Below are positions 37,494 to 46,210 of a DNA stretch of 64,000 nt, one piece after another. Below the pieces are notes generated by a model. The model made no database searches, was not told where the DNA came from, and saw only the letters and a list, made by a program, of their open reading frames with translations. The position numbers and the translations under genes were made by a program. The DNA is taken from the NCBI RefSeq assembly GCF_000802365.1, contig NZ_JSZE01000016.1, positions 1 to 64,000 of the forward strand, in the 5' to 3' direction. Every line of letters starts with the position of its first letter. Position 1 is the first letter of the stretch. The DNA is from Xanthomonas cannabis pv. cannabis (GTDB lineage: Bacteria; Pseudomonadota; Gammaproteobacteria; Xanthomonadales; Xanthomonadaceae).

Positions 37494-37861
37494 CCGGCTC
37501 TCCGATCTTGATTAGGTAGCGTGAGGCTGCCAACGGCTGGCGGGGGGTCCAGCCGTGATGAATCGACCGCAGTGTAGCGGAACGCTTAATGCACAGACAA
37601 TGCAATGTACGCAGTCGGAGCTGCGCGATGCAATGGCCGCTGCAGACGACCGCGGTGCGCCCTGTGCACTCCTTGCAGGACCACGGTGCATCGCAGCGCT
37701 GTCACACGTGCAAGCGGCCCACCGCGAACCCAGTGCGCCGCACTGTCACTGCATCACGACACGGGTGCGGCGCCGACCACACTGCGAACTGCGTCGCAGC
37801 ATCGGCCGGCACGCGACAGCGTGCCATGCTGCATCGCAGGGTGAGCGTGCGAGGTGCGCGC
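37494..37861. other. 368-bp gap holding the pet promoter
   Basis: Between petA (start) and the lytic transglycosylase (end), both minus strand. The part next to petA contains the promoter listed separately. The rest is of lower coding quality; a plus-strand open frame across 37589-38179 runs antisense into the transglycosylase gene and is not supported. Confidence 0.5.
37571..37600 (-). promoter_or_regulatory. Candidate sigma-70 promoter of petABC
   Basis: On the minus strand: TTGTCT (37600-37595), 18-bp spacer, TACACT (37576-37571). The start site would lie about 70 bases before the petA ATG. Confidence 0.5.
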
Positions 37862-38854
37862 TCAGTTGGCGCTTGCGTTCTGCCCGCGATAACGGCCGGC
37901 CAGCAGGCCGACGCGTTGGACGTAACGCTGGGTCTCGCTATAGGGCGGCACACCGCCGTAGCGATCCACCGCGCCTTCGCCAGCGTTGTAGCCGGCCGCC
38001 GCCAGGGTCAGATCGCCGTTGAAGCGCTTGAGCAACCACGACAGGTATTGCACACCGCCGCGAATATTTTGCGATGCATCATAAGCATCGCTGACACCGA
38101 AGCGACGTGCGGTGCCGGGCATCAGCTGCATCAGCCCCTGCGCTCCGGCGCGACTGAGTGCCAGCGGGTTGTAGGCTGACTCGGCATGGATGATGGCGCG
38201 CACGATCGCTTCTTCGACCCCGAATTCGCGCGCTGCCGAGGCGATCTCCTGCTGGTAGGCGGCCGTGTTGAGCCGGATCGCGCCGAAGTTGACGCCCGGC
38301 TTGGCGCCACAGGCGTAGCAGGTCTCGATGAAGCTGTAGTGGATGGTGCGCAGCCCTTCGATGCTGGCCACCTGGCGTGGGCGTGCGCTGGTGTAGTGGC
38401 GCACGCCGTCTTTCATATAGGAATAGACCTGCCCGCTGACCACCCGGCGCGGATTGACCGCTGCAGCCGGCGCGGGGACCGGCATGAGCGATGTCGCGCG
38501 CTCTGCCGGCGGACGCGGCACCGCAACCGCCGCGGTCTCGGCAGTGCGCCGTGGCGGCAGGGGGCTGATGATCGTGGCAGGCGCGCCGCTGTCGATGCTG
38601 TTGATGCTGGCAATTGGCCGCGCGGACCCGGCGGACACTCCCGGTGCCGCCAGCGATGACACCGGCGGCACGCGCCGCGCCGAACGATCCGGCGCGTAGC
38701 TGCTGATGACGTTGCACGTCGCCCCGCTCTGGCGCTTGCTCAGGTAGCTGGTGATGCCGTCGCTGCTGACGCACTTGTACAGCGTGCCGGCGCTGACCGG
38801 CGCGGCCGACAACGTGAAAAGCAACAGCCCCAACGTTCTTGACATCCCCTTCAT
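37862..38854 (-). CDS. Exported lytic transglycosylase (SLT domain)
   Basis: 330 residues from MKGMSRTLG; an ATG three codons in is the alternative. A signal peptide (LGLLLFTLSAAPVSAG) is followed by a DUF4124-type segment (TLYKCVSSDGITSYLSKRQ), a Pro/Ala/Ser-rich spacer, and a C-terminal SLT domain. Its catalytic Glu is in AIIHAESAYNPLALSRAGAQ, followed by GLMQLMPGTARRFGV and the AAAGYNAGEGAV motif. It cleaves peptidoglycan, in the periplasm or outside the cell. It resembles the small transglycosylases used with secretion or flagellar machinery, but nothing nearby links it to one. Confidence 0.92.
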   Translation of the reverse strand: MKGMSRTLGLLLFTLSAAPVSAGTLYKCVSSDGITSYLSKRQSGATCNVISSYAPDRSARRVPPVSSLAAPGVSAGSARPIASINSIDSGAPATIISPLPPRRTAETAAVAVPRPPAERATSLMPVPAPAAAVNPRRVVSGQVYSYMKDGVRHYTSARPRQVASIEGLRTIHYSFIETCYACGAKPGVNFGAIRLNTAAYQQEIASAAREFGVEEAIVRAIIHAESAYNPLALSRAGAQGLMQLMPGTARRFGVSDAYDASQNIRGGVQYLSWLLKRFNGDLTLAAAGYNAGEGAVDRYGGVPPYSETQRYVQRVGLLAGRYRGQNASAN

Positions 38855-38902
38855 GCGGCGGAGTGTCCCAGCTTGCCCCGGGCTTGCCAAGGGCGTCAGC
38901 GT

Positions 38903-39868
38903 TCAGGCCGATAACCGGTCCAGTCGCGTCTGCAATGCCTCCAGGGCAATGCGCAACGACGCGCCCACCTCAGCCGGCGCGATCGCCTCGAACGGCAAGT
39001 CGAGCAGCAGCAGGTTGGCTGCCAACGCAGGCAGGCTCGGCGCTCCCAGGCCGAGCCAGCAATGGCCCGCCCCGTCGGCTTCCAGCGCGCCCAGCCATGG
39101 CGGGATCTGCGCGGCCAGCGTTTCCAGCGATCCGGCCAGGCGGACTCGGACACGGCACGGGAACGGCGCCTCGCCGATGGCCTTGCGCAGCAGTTGCAGC
39201 GGCTCCTCCGGCAGCGCACGCGCGGCGAACCGGGCGCCGGTGGCGATGGCCTGGTCGATCCGGTCGGCGCGCGGGGTGCGCCAGTCCTGGCGCTCGCAGT
39301 CCCAGGCCAGCAGGTACCAGCGCCGGCCGTAGTTGACCAGCAGCGCCGGCTCGACGCAGCGCATGATGGCCGCACCGGAGTGGCGCCGATAGTGCAGCCG
39401 CAGCGTGGCACGGTCGCGGCACGCGCCGGCCAGGAGCGCCAGCATCGCCGCGTCCACCAGGGTGCCGGCCTCGGCCAGCGGCATGCTGGCCATGGCCGCG
39501 TGCGCGGCACTGGCACGCTGGCCGCTGCGCCGCGGCAGCAACGGGTCCAGTTTGGCCAATACCCGCGCGGCGGCGGTGTCCATCCCGGCGATGGCCGGCG
39601 CTGCCGCGCGCAGTGCGATCGCCACGGTCAACGCTTCTTCTTCCTCGAACAGGAGCGGCAAGGCGGCCGCTCCCTGCCCCAACGAATAGCCGCCGCCGCT
39701 GCCGGAAGTGGCATGCACCGGGTAACCCAGCTCGCGCAACCGCTCGATGTCGCGGCGCAGGCTGCGCGGGTGGACTTCCAGCCATTCGGCCAGGGCCGTG
39801 CCGGGCCAGTGCCGGCCACCTTGCAGCAGGGAGAGCAGTCGCAACAGACGGGCAGCGGTCGAAGCCAT
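38903..39868 (-). CDS. WYL-domain transcriptional regulator (YafY-like)
   Basis: 321 residues. The N-terminal winged-helix HTH_11 domain (1-60) reads ASTAARLLRLLSLLQGGRHW and VHPRSLRRDIERLRELGYPV. The WYL sensor domain (about 140-215) contains VNYGRRWYLLAWDCERQDWR and PRADRI; the WYL C-terminal extension ends the protein. Such regulators bind small ligands or nucleic acid ends and often control a divergent gene. Here a perfect palindrome lies between this gene and a glutathione transferase gene, so it probably regulates both. The ATG at 39868 was chosen because the HTH begins there. Confidence 0.92.
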   Translation of the reverse strand: MASTAARLLRLLSLLQGGRHWPGTALAEWLEVHPRSLRRDIERLRELGYPVHATSGSGGGYSLGQGAAALPLLFEEEEALTVAIALRAAAPAIAGMDTAAARVLAKLDPLLPRRSGQRASAAHAAMASMPLAEAGTLVDAAMLALLAGACRDRATLRLHYRRHSGAAIMRCVEPALLVNYGRRWYLLAWDCERQDWRTPRADRIDQAIATGARFAARALPEEPLQLLRKAIGEAPFPCRVRVRLAGSLETLAAQIPPWLGALEADGAGHCWLGLGAPSLPALAANLLLLDLPFEAIAPAEVGASLRIALEALQTRLDRLSA

Positions 39869-39878
39869 GACGTAACCG

Positions 39879-39905
39879 TATTGCGGACGGAAACTGTCCG
39901 CAATA
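39879..39905. promoter_or_regulatory. Perfect 10-bp inverted repeat, likely WYL-regulator operator
   Basis: TATTGCGGAC (39879-39888), 7-base spacer GGAAACT, GTCCGCAATA (39896-39905). It lies 10 bp before the regulator start and 56 bp before the transferase start. The arms are perfect and the spacing (17 bp centre to centre) suits a dimeric winged-helix protein. Confidence 0.75.
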
Positions 39906-39961
39906 GACCCTAAGATCTGCATACCAGCCATCACTGCCCAGCCACATTCCAGGAGCCCGCA

Positions 39962-40603
39962 ATGTCCGACGCCCGCCATATCACCCTGTTCCACAATCCC
40001 CGTTCGCGCTCGCGCGGTGTGCTGGTGCTGCTGGAAGAGCTGGGCGCCAGCTACGATGTTCGCTTGGTCGATCTGGAACACGCCCAGCAGCGCTCGCCGG
40101 AGTTCCTGGCGATCAACCCGATGGGCAAGATCCCGACCATTGTCCATGGGGGCAGCGTCGTCACCGAACAGGGCGCCATCTACCAGTACCTGGCAGAGAT
40201 GTATCCGGAAGCCGGGCTGTCGCCGGCGCCAGGCGACGCCGACCGTGGCGCCTACCTGCGCTGGCTGGCGTTCTACGGCTCGGCCTTCGAGCCGGCGATC
40301 ATGGATCTTGCGCTCAAGCGCGAGGCGCCACCGCGCTCGCTCTCGCCCTATGCCGACGCCGATACCGTGCTGGCGGTGGTCCATGCGCAGCTGGCGCAGG
40401 GCGATTACCTGCTGGGTGCGCGCTGTAGCGCGGCCGATGTGCTGTGGGGCGGCGCACTGGGCTGGATGGTGGAATTCGGCCTGATCGACCCGCCGGCACC
40501 GACCCGTGCCTACATCGCCCGGATGGCCGCACGGCCGGCGGTGGCCCGCGCTGCAGCGGTCGACGGCCGGCCCGGTGCGGACGCTGCCTGCCCAAGCGGG
40601 TAA
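39962..40603 (+). CDS. Glutathione S-transferase family protein
   Basis: 213 residues. The thioredoxin-like N-terminal domain (1-80) shows [36 protein letters not shown] and [17 protein letters not shown]. The C-terminal helical domain (about 90-205) has [17 protein letters not shown] and [19 protein letters not shown]. It conjugates glutathione or reduces peroxides; the substrate is unknown. It is divergent from the WYL regulator and probably under its control. Ser16 or Arg18 region may activate glutathione, as in GST classes without a catalytic Tyr. Confidence 0.9.
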   Translation: MSDARHITLFHNPRSRSRGVLVLLEELGASYDVRLVDLEHAQQRSPEFLAINPMGKIPTIVHGGSVVTEQGAIYQYLAEMYPEAGLSPAPGDADRGAYLRWLAFYGSAFEPAIMDLALKREAPPRSLSPYADADTVLAVVHAQLAQGDYLLGARCSAADVLWGGALGWMVEFGLIDPPAPTRAYIARMAARPAVARAAAVDGRPGADAACPSG

Positions 40604-40641
40604 ACTGCGCGGCTCACTTCAACCCGCCTGGATTAAGCGCC

Positions 40642-42111
40642 ATGCCCGGGACATCCGTTTCCGATCTGCCCGCGGCCACCGCCGTGGACGCCCCTGCCCT
40701 GCTGCCGTTGCCGGTCGCCCGCCCGGCGACGCCTGCCGTGGTGCGCGGCAAGCTGTACATCAAGACCCACGGTTGCCAGATGAACGAGTACGACTCGGCC
40801 AAGATGGCCGACGTGCTCGCCGCCGCCGAAGGCCTGGAGTTGACCGACAACCCCGAAGAAGCCGACGTGGTGCTGGTCAACACCTGCTCCATCCGCGAGA
40901 AGGCGCAGGAGAAGGTGTTCAGCCAGTTGGGGCGCTGGCGGCTGCTCAAGGAAAGCCGCGCCAAGGCCGGCGGTACGCCGGTGATCATCGGCGTGGGTGG
41001 GTGCGTGGCGTCGCAGGAAGGCGATGGCATCGTCAAGCGTGCGCCATACGTGGACCTGGTGTTCGGGCCGCAGACGCTGCACCGGCTGCCGGAGCTGATC
41101 CGTGCACGGCGCGCGTCCGGCAAGTCGCAGGTGGATATCAGCTTCCCGGAGATCGAAAAGTTCGACCGCCTGCCCGAACCGCGCGCCGAGGGCCCGTCGG
41201 CGTTCGTGTCGATCATGGAGGGCTGCTCCAAGTATTGCTCGTTCTGCGTGGTGCCTTACACACGTGGCGAGGAAGTCAGCCGGCCGTTCGAGGACGTGCT
41301 GGTGGAAGTGGCGCAGCTGGCGGCGCAAGGCGTGCGCGAGATCAACCTGCTTGGCCAGAACGTCAATGCCTACCGCGGCGCCTACGGTGCCGACGCCGGC
41401 GACGCGGCGCAGTACGCCGACCTGGGGCTGTTGATTCGCACCATTGCGCAGATCGAGGGCATTGGCCGGATCCGCTTCACCACCTCGCACCCGCTGGAAT
41501 TTTCCGATTCGCTGGTGGATGCCTATCGCGATGTGCCGCAGCTGGCCAACTACCTGCATCTGCCGGTGCAGGCAGGCAGCGACCGCATCCTGTCGGCGAT
41601 GAAGCGCGGTTACACCGCGCTGGAATTCAAATCCAAGATCCGCAAGCTGCGGGCGGTGCGTCCGGATATCTCGATCAGCTCGGACTTCATTGTCGGCTTC
41701 CCCGGCGAGACCGAAGCGGATTTCGAAAAGACCATGAAGTTGATCGAAGACGTGGGCTTCGATCAAAGCTTTTCGTTCGTGTATTCGCGTCGGCCGGGCA
41801 CGCCGGCCTCGGACCTGCAGGACGATACGCCCGAAGCGGTCAAGCAGGCGCGCCTGGCCCGCTTGCAGGCGCACATCAACACGCATGCGGCGAGCATTTC
41901 GCAGTCCATGGTCGGCAGCGTGCAACGCGTGCTGGTGGAAGGCCCGTCGCGTCGCGACCCGAACGAGCTGACCGGCAAGAGCGAAAACATGCGCCCGGTG
42001 AATTTCCCCGGCCATCCGCGGCTGATCGGGCAGTTTGTCGATGTCCTGATCACCGAGGCGATGAGCAATTCGTTGCGCGGCCGCCTTCATCTGAAAGACG
42101 ACGAGGCTTGA
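40642..42111 (+). CDS. miaB: tRNA methylthiotransferase MiaB
   Basis: 489 residues. Methylthiolates i6A37 in tRNA. The UPF0004 domain holds three cluster cysteines: Cys45 ([11 protein letters not shown]), Cys82 ([10 protein letters not shown]) and Cys121 ([11 protein letters not shown]). The radical SAM triad is Cys195, Cys199, Cys202 in [21 protein letters not shown] domain at the end ([19 protein letters not shown]). The first 35 residues are Ala/Pro-rich and not conserved. The ATG at 40642 is preceded by a weak site, with TAAACT upstream as a possible -10. Confidence 0.97.
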   Translation: MPGTSVSDLPAATAVDAPALLPLPVARPATPAVVRGKLYIKTHGCQMNEYDSAKMADVLAAAEGLELTDNPEEADVVLVNTCSIREKAQEKVFSQLGRWRLLKESRAKAGGTPVIIGVGGCVASQEGDGIVKRAPYVDLVFGPQTLHRLPELIRARRASGKSQVDISFPEIEKFDRLPEPRAEGPSAFVSIMEGCSKYCSFCVVPYTRGEEVSRPFEDVLVEVAQLAAQGVREINLLGQNVNAYRGAYGADAGDAAQYADLGLLIRTIAQIEGIGRIRFTTSHPLEFSDSLVDAYRDVPQLANYLHLPVQAGSDRILSAMKRGYTALEFKSKIRKLRAVRPDISISSDFIVGFPGETEADFEKTMKLIEDVGFDQSFSFVYSRRPGTPASDLQDDTPEAVKQARLARLQAHINTHAASISQSMVGSVQRVLVEGPSRRDPNELTGKSENMRPVNFPGHPRLIGQFVDVLITEAMSNSLRGRLHLKDDEA

Positions 42112-42723
42112 TCCGATTCCGGCAGCGCAGTCGTCGTTGCCGGTCGCAGCATCGACCGCAGCAGTGCGTCTGTCGAGCGAGCTGACGCGCATTTCGGCGC
42201 GCGCAGTAACCTGCATCAGCCATCGATCGCGAGGCTGGTGATCGGCAGCGGCGCACGCCGTTTGCATGCGCGTGCCCCGGCACAGCGTTCTCAGCGGGAT
42301 CACGCATTGCGTGCACGCCATCTGCGTGCCCGGCGCCGTGCGCGCGTGGCTGGCTGCTCCGCGTGCCGTGGCTGCAGCCTTCGGCCGCTGGTCAAAATTT
42401 CACCACACATCCGAGGCGCCTTGCTGCACAAGGTGCCGCCGCACTTACCCACAGGCTTTGCCGAATTCGATCCACATCGTTTGTGGACAACCGTCCGCGC
42501 ACTGGCGATTTTTTCGCCACTCACCTACCAGGCCTTGTGCCAGCAGGGCTGCCGCACTCTATCCACAGGTTAGTGATGCGTGACTCCACAGCGATTGTGG
42601 AGAACATCCCCGCCCGCAGGCCGCCACGCTGCGCCGTCCGGTTTGTTGGTGGGATCACATGCCGCGCGCTACCCTCGTCTGCCGCCCTACCGACGCCGCC
42701 TGCGCGCGCTGTCCGATCCGACC
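42112..42723. other. 612-bp gap with a DnaA-box-like cluster
   Basis: Between miaB and phoH. The left part has no recognisable feature. The right part (42445-42604) holds several DnaA-box-like sequences listed separately and a GGCGATTTTTTCGCC-type hairpin (about 42504-42518). Open frames here have no similarity. Confidence 0.55.
42445..42604. promoter_or_regulatory. Cluster of DnaA-box-like sequences upstream of phoH
   Basis: Five matches to TTATCCACA at 7-8 of 9 bases: TTACCCACA (42445-42453), CGATCCACA (42468-42476), TTGTCCACA on the minus strand (42490-42482), CTATCCACA (42559-42567) and TTCTCCACA on the minus strand (42604-42596). The segment is AT-rich compared with the genes around it. 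Whether DnaA binds is inference. Confidence 0.45.
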
Positions 42724-43713
42724 ATGAACTCACCTGCCTACCGCGACTTCACCCTGGAACCCGACGACACCGAGCGCCTGGCCAATCTTGCCGGCCCCTT
42801 CGACGCGCATCTGCGCCAGATCGAACTCAAGCTGGGCGTTGAGATCGCCAACCGCGGCAATATCTTCCGCATCACCGGCCCGGAGCCGGCAATCGCCGCC
42901 GCGCAGTCGCTGCTGACCGCGCTGTATGACGAAGCGGCCTCGGTCACCTTCGACAACCACGCCATCCACCTGCGCTTGAACGATGCCAATGTCGGGCAGG
43001 TGGCCGAACGCGCTTACCAGCCCCAGGATGTGGCCATCAAGGTCAAACGCGGCACCGTGCGTGGCCGCGGCGCCAACCAGGCCAAATACCTGCATGCGAT
43101 CGCCACCCACGACATCAACTTCGGCATCGGCCCGGCCGGTACCGGCAAGACCTTTCTTGCCGTGGCCAGCGCGGTGGAAGCCTTGAACGAGTCGCGCGTG
43201 CAGCGCCTGATTCTGGTGCGCCCCGCGGTGGAAGCCGGCGAGAAGCTGGGCTTCCTGCCCGGCGACCTCAGCCAGAAGGTGGACCCGTACCTGCGGCCGC
43301 TGTACGACGCGCTCTACGAAATGCTTGGCGTGGAAAAAGTGGTCAAGCTGCTGGAGAAGAACGTCATCGAGATCGCGCCGCTGGCCTACATGCGCGGCCG
43401 CACGCTCAACGATGCCTACGTGATCCTGGACGAGGCACAGAACACCACCATCGAGCAGATGAAGATGTTCCTGACCCGCCTGGGTTTTGGTTCTACTGCC
43501 GTGGTCACCGGCGACCTGACCCAGATCGACCTGCCCAAGCACGTCAAATCCGGCCTGCGTGATGCCATCGAGGTGCTGCGCGACGTGGAAGGTGCCAGCT
43601 TCACCTTCTTCGAAGCGCGCGACGTGGTACGTCACCCGTTGGTGCAACGCATCGTCACTGCCTACGACAAGCGCGATCAGCAGGAAAGCGCTGCCAAGGG
43701 CAATCCCCAGTGA
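42724..43713 (+). CDS. phoH: PhoH family ATPase (YbeZ)
   Basis: 329 residues. A KH-like N-terminal segment (about 30-70, LGVEIANRGNIFRITG) is followed by the PhoH ATPase: GPAGTGKT Walker A at residues 136-143, LVRPAVEAGEKLGFLPGDL, the Walker B VILDEAQNTT and VVTGDLTQIDLP. YbeZ is the partner of YbeY in ribosome quality control and 16S rRNA processing. Stop codon overlaps the next gene (GTGA). The ATG at 42724 gives the family start; the open frame upstream is not supported. Confidence 0.95.
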   Translation: MNSPAYRDFTLEPDDTERLANLAGPFDAHLRQIELKLGVEIANRGNIFRITGPEPAIAAAQSLLTALYDEAASVTFDNHAIHLRLNDANVGQVAERAYQPQDVAIKVKRGTVRGRGANQAKYLHAIATHDINFGIGPAGTGKTFLAVASAVEALNESRVQRLILVRPAVEAGEKLGFLPGDLSQKVDPYLRPLYDALYEMLGVEKVVKLLEKNVIEIAPLAYMRGRTLNDAYVILDEAQNTTIEQMKMFLTRLGFGSTAVVTGDLTQIDLPKHVKSGLRDAIEVLRDVEGASFTFFEARDVVRHPLVQRIVTAYDKRDQQESAAKGNPQ

Positions 43714-44207
43714 GCAGGACAATTGCCGGCCTGATGCTGGCAATTGCAATTGCAATGGCGACGCCGGCATCAGTCAACGCCAGCCAGACGCCGCTACCGC
43801 CAGAGATCGTCGACCGCGATGTCATTCCGGCCGTCCAGGTGACGCCTCCTTGTATTTCCCTGGCTACCGAAGCTGTCAGCATCAGTGTTCCCACCGCAAC
43901 GCTGCAGGCGATGGTGCCCGGGTATCCCTCGGCACGCTGGTTGCTCGATTTGCCTGGAACCGTCAACGATGCACGCGGTTGCGAAAGTTCACCGGTCGCG
44001 CATGCGCACCGTGCCAGCCAGTTGCTGATCGGCAAGTTGCTGGAAGACGGCATTGCGGCGGTCTGGTTGCACGATCAGCCCGGGTTCGTTTCAAGCGTGC
44101 GGGTGCGCGATTACAATCACGGTTGCGGGCGCGGCCCGCTTGGCAGCTCAAGCTACCGCGTGCCCAATGGGCCCACGGTGCTCCTGCTGATCACCTGCAC
44201 TCGTTGA
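43710..44207 (+). CDS. Small exported protein between phoH and ybeY
   Basis: 165 residues from a GTG that overlaps the phoH stop. A clear signal peptide ([21 protein letters not shown]) is followed by a mature domain of about 140 residues with four cysteines (TPPCISL, DARGCES, NHGCGRG, LITCTR). The pairing suggests disulfides. I recognise no family. It sits inside the usually adjacent phoH-ybeY pair. Its product would go to the periplasm or outside, unlike either neighbour. Confidence 0.75.
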   Translation: MSRTIAGLMLAIAIAMATPASVNASQTPLPPEIVDRDVIPAVQVTPPCISLATEAVSISVPTATLQAMVPGYPSARWLLDLPGTVNDARGCESSPVAHAHRASQLLIGKLLEDGIAAVWLHDQPGFVSSVRVRDYNHGCGRGPLGSSSYRVPNGPTVLLLITCTR

Positions 44208-44232
44208 TCTCTTTGCCCAGGAAGCGCTCGCC

Positions 44233-44718
44233 ATGACCCGTGGACCCGTCCGCCTCGACGTCGCCGTCAGTTATGCGTTGCCACGCGCCGGCCTGCCCTC
44301 GGCGGTGAGTTTTCGCAAGTGGGTGGCTGCTGCGCTGAAGGGCCGCATCCGCGAGGCCGATCTGGCGGTGCGCGTGGTCGACGAGAAGGAAGGCTGCTCG
44401 CTCAATCATCACTACCGCGGCAAGGACTACGCCACCAATGTACTGAGCTTTCCGGCCGAGCTGCCCGAGGGCCTGCCCAAGGGCATCAAGATGCCCCTGT
44501 TGGGCGATCTAGTGATCTGCGCGCCGGTGGTGGCGCGCGAGGCCGCCGAACAGGGCAAGTCGCTGGCTGCACACTATGCGCACCTGACCGTGCACGGCAC
44601 CCTGCACCTGCTGGGCTGGGACCACGAAGACGAGAAGGAGGCCGATGCGATGGAACAGCTGGAGCGCGAAATCCTGGCCGATCTGGGCATCGGCGATCCC
44701 TACGCGGGGGAGCGTTGA
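44233..44718 (+). CDS. ybeY: Endoribonuclease YbeY, 16S rRNA maturation
   Basis: 161 residues. The zinc-binding [11 protein letters not shown] motif has His121, His125 and His131 (H-x3-H-x5-H). A characteristic [19 protein letters not shown] segment precedes it. YbeY cleaves near the 3' end of 16S rRNA and takes part in ribosome quality control. The start follows an AGGAAG ribosome site. The stop overlaps the next start (TGATG). Confidence 0.97.
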   Translation: MTRGPVRLDVAVSYALPRAGLPSAVSFRKWVAAALKGRIREADLAVRVVDEKEGCSLNHHYRGKDYATNVLSFPAELPEGLPKGIKMPLLGDLVICAPVVAREAAEQGKSLAAHYAHLTVHGTLHLLGWDHEDEKEADAMEQLEREILADLGIGDPYAGER

Positions 44719-45236
44719 TGCGCGCTGCCATCGTCATCGCGGGGCTGTTGCTGAGTCCGGTGACGGGCTGGGCGCAGGCCGCCCCGGTGCGTCCCGACCT
44801 GCCGGCATTGATCGAGTGCCGCCAGCGCATCGGCGATTTCAACGCGCTGGCGCCGGTGCTGGCCGACCCGCTCAAGGCGGTGGCGCTGGGCTGGACGCCG
44901 CTGGATCAGTCCAACTTGTTCATGACCGAGTACACCCTCAACACGCCGATCCGCGTGTTTGGCCACAGCACGAACCACATCGCCTTTTCCGGCGCCAGCA
45001 TCATGGCGATCCTGGACCTGCCCGATCCGCGCCCGCTGGCCAGGCAGCTGCAGCTGGAACTGGGCGTGGATAACGCCGAGAAGGTCATGTACGGCCGCGA
45101 GCTGGTCAGCGAGGACACCACCAACCCCAAGACCGGCGAGGCGATGATCGAATCGGTGGTGCTGAGCGCGACCAACGTCAAATCGCACCCCGGCAAGACC
45201 GTGGTCGGCTGCGGATACAGCCTGGACCTGCCCTGA
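44718..45236 (+). CDS. Exported hypothetical protein
   Basis: 172 residues. A signal peptide (AAIVIAGLLLSPVTGWAQA) is followed by a mature part of about 150 residues with two cysteines (IECRQRIG, VGCGYSLD). The middle has IRVFGHSTNHIAFSGASIMA. I do not recognise a family. Start codon overlaps the ybeY stop, so it is probably translated from the same mRNA. A second exported protein in this operon, unrelated in sequence to the one at 43710. Confidence 0.8.
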   Translation: MRAAIVIAGLLLSPVTGWAQAAPVRPDLPALIECRQRIGDFNALAPVLADPLKAVALGWTPLDQSNLFMTEYTLNTPIRVFGHSTNHIAFSGASIMAILDLPDPRPLARQLQLELGVDNAEKVMYGRELVSEDTTNPKTGEAMIESVVLSATNVKSHPGKTVVGCGYSLDLP

Positions 45237-45283
45237 AACCTGGCCCCTGCCCGCGCATCCACAGCGTGTTAGCGGCTTCCTGC

Positions 45284-45289
45284 TAGACT
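45284..45289 (+). promoter_or_regulatory. Candidate -10 of corC
   Basis: TAGACT in the gap between the exported-protein gene and corC. No good -35 was seen at the matching distance. It would give a leader of about 37 bases to the ATG at 45332. Confidence 0.35.
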
Positions 45290-45331
45290 GATCGCTAATG
45301 CCTGGTTTGCCGGGTGCCCTTCCCCGTCACG

Positions 45332-46210
45332 ATGTCCGAAGACGACAGTAGCTACACCTCAGAACCCTCCGAAAAACGCCGCAGCTGGCTCGAACGCCTG
45401 AGCGCGGCCTTCTCCGGTGAGCCCCACACCCGCGACGAACTGGTCGCGCTGCTGCGCACCGCCGAGCAGGACGGTCTCATCGCCGCAGACACCTTGCGCA
45501 TGATGGAAGGCGCGATCTCCGTGTCCGAGCTCACCGTGGGCGATGTGATGATCTCGCGCTCGCAGATGGTTTCGCTGCCGGTAGAAGCGCGCTTCATCGA
45601 CCTGATGAAGCAGGTGGTCGAATCCGGCCATTCGCGCTTCCCGGTCCACGGCGAGAACAAAGACGAAGTACTCGGCATCCTGCTGGCAAAGGACCTGTTG
45701 CGCGGCGTGGTTGCCGACAACGGGCCCGGCAACGTGCGCGAACTGCTGCGCCCGGCGGTGCTGATCCCCGAGTCCAAGAAGCTCAACGTGCTGCTCAAGG
45801 AATTCCGCCTCTCGCGCAACCACATGGCGATCGTGGTGGACGAGTACGGCGGCGTTGCCGGCCTGGTCACCATCGAAGACGTGCTGGAGCAGATCGTCGG
45901 CCAGATCGACGACGAGCACGACGACGCCGAGGAAGAGAATTCGCTGATCGCGATCCAGGCCGATGGCCGCTACGTGGTCGATGCGCTGACGCCGATCGAG
46001 GACTTCAACGAGCGCTTCGGCGCCGAATTCCCGGACGACGAATACGACACCGTCGGCGGGCTGGTCACCGATGCGATCGGCCATCTGCCCGAGACCGGCG
46101 AAGAGCTGACCCTGGGTCGGTTTGCGTTCCGTGTGGCCAAGGCCGATGCGCGCCGCGTGCATGCCTTCCACGTCACCATTCTCCCGCCCGACCCGCAGGA
46201 CGACGCTTGA
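45332..46210 (+). CDS. corC: CorC/HlyC family CBS-domain protein
   Basis: 292 residues; an in-frame GTG at 45314 could add six. Two CBS domains (about 65-125 and 135-195) read ELTVGDVMISRSQM, HSRFPVHGENKDEVLGILLAKDLL and HMAIVVDEYGGVAGLVTIEDVLEQIVG. The CorC_HlyC domain follows with YVVDALTPIEDFNERFG, DDEYDTVGGLVTDAIGHLP and an FRVAKADARRVHAFHVT end. It is linked to magnesium and cobalt efflux and to the LptE/RlpB-Lnt context in other bacteria. It precedes a DUF4105 protein and corA. Confidence 0.93.
   Translation: MSEDDSSYTSEPSEKRRSWLERLSAAFSGEPHTRDELVALLRTAEQDGLIAADTLRMMEGAISVSELTVGDVMISRSQMVSLPVEARFIDLMKQVVESGHSRFPVHGENKDEVLGILLAKDLLRGVVADNGPGNVRELLRPAVLIPESKKLNVLLKEFRLSRNHMAIVVDEYGGVAGLVTIEDVLEQIVGQIDDEHDDAEEENSLIAIQADGRYVVDALTPIEDFNERFGAEFPDDEYDTVGGLVTDAIGHLPETGEELTLGRFAFRVAKADARRVHAFHVTILPPDPQDDA

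Noticed and set aside
37589-38179. Plus-strand frame upstream of the transglycosylase gene
   Set aside because: Second half is antisense to the transglycosylase gene and it has no ribosome site or family likeness.
42112-42723. Chromosomal replication origin
   Set aside because: DnaA-box-like repeats are present, but no dnaA, dnaN, gidA or rpmH genes are near, and the neighbours are miaB and phoH.
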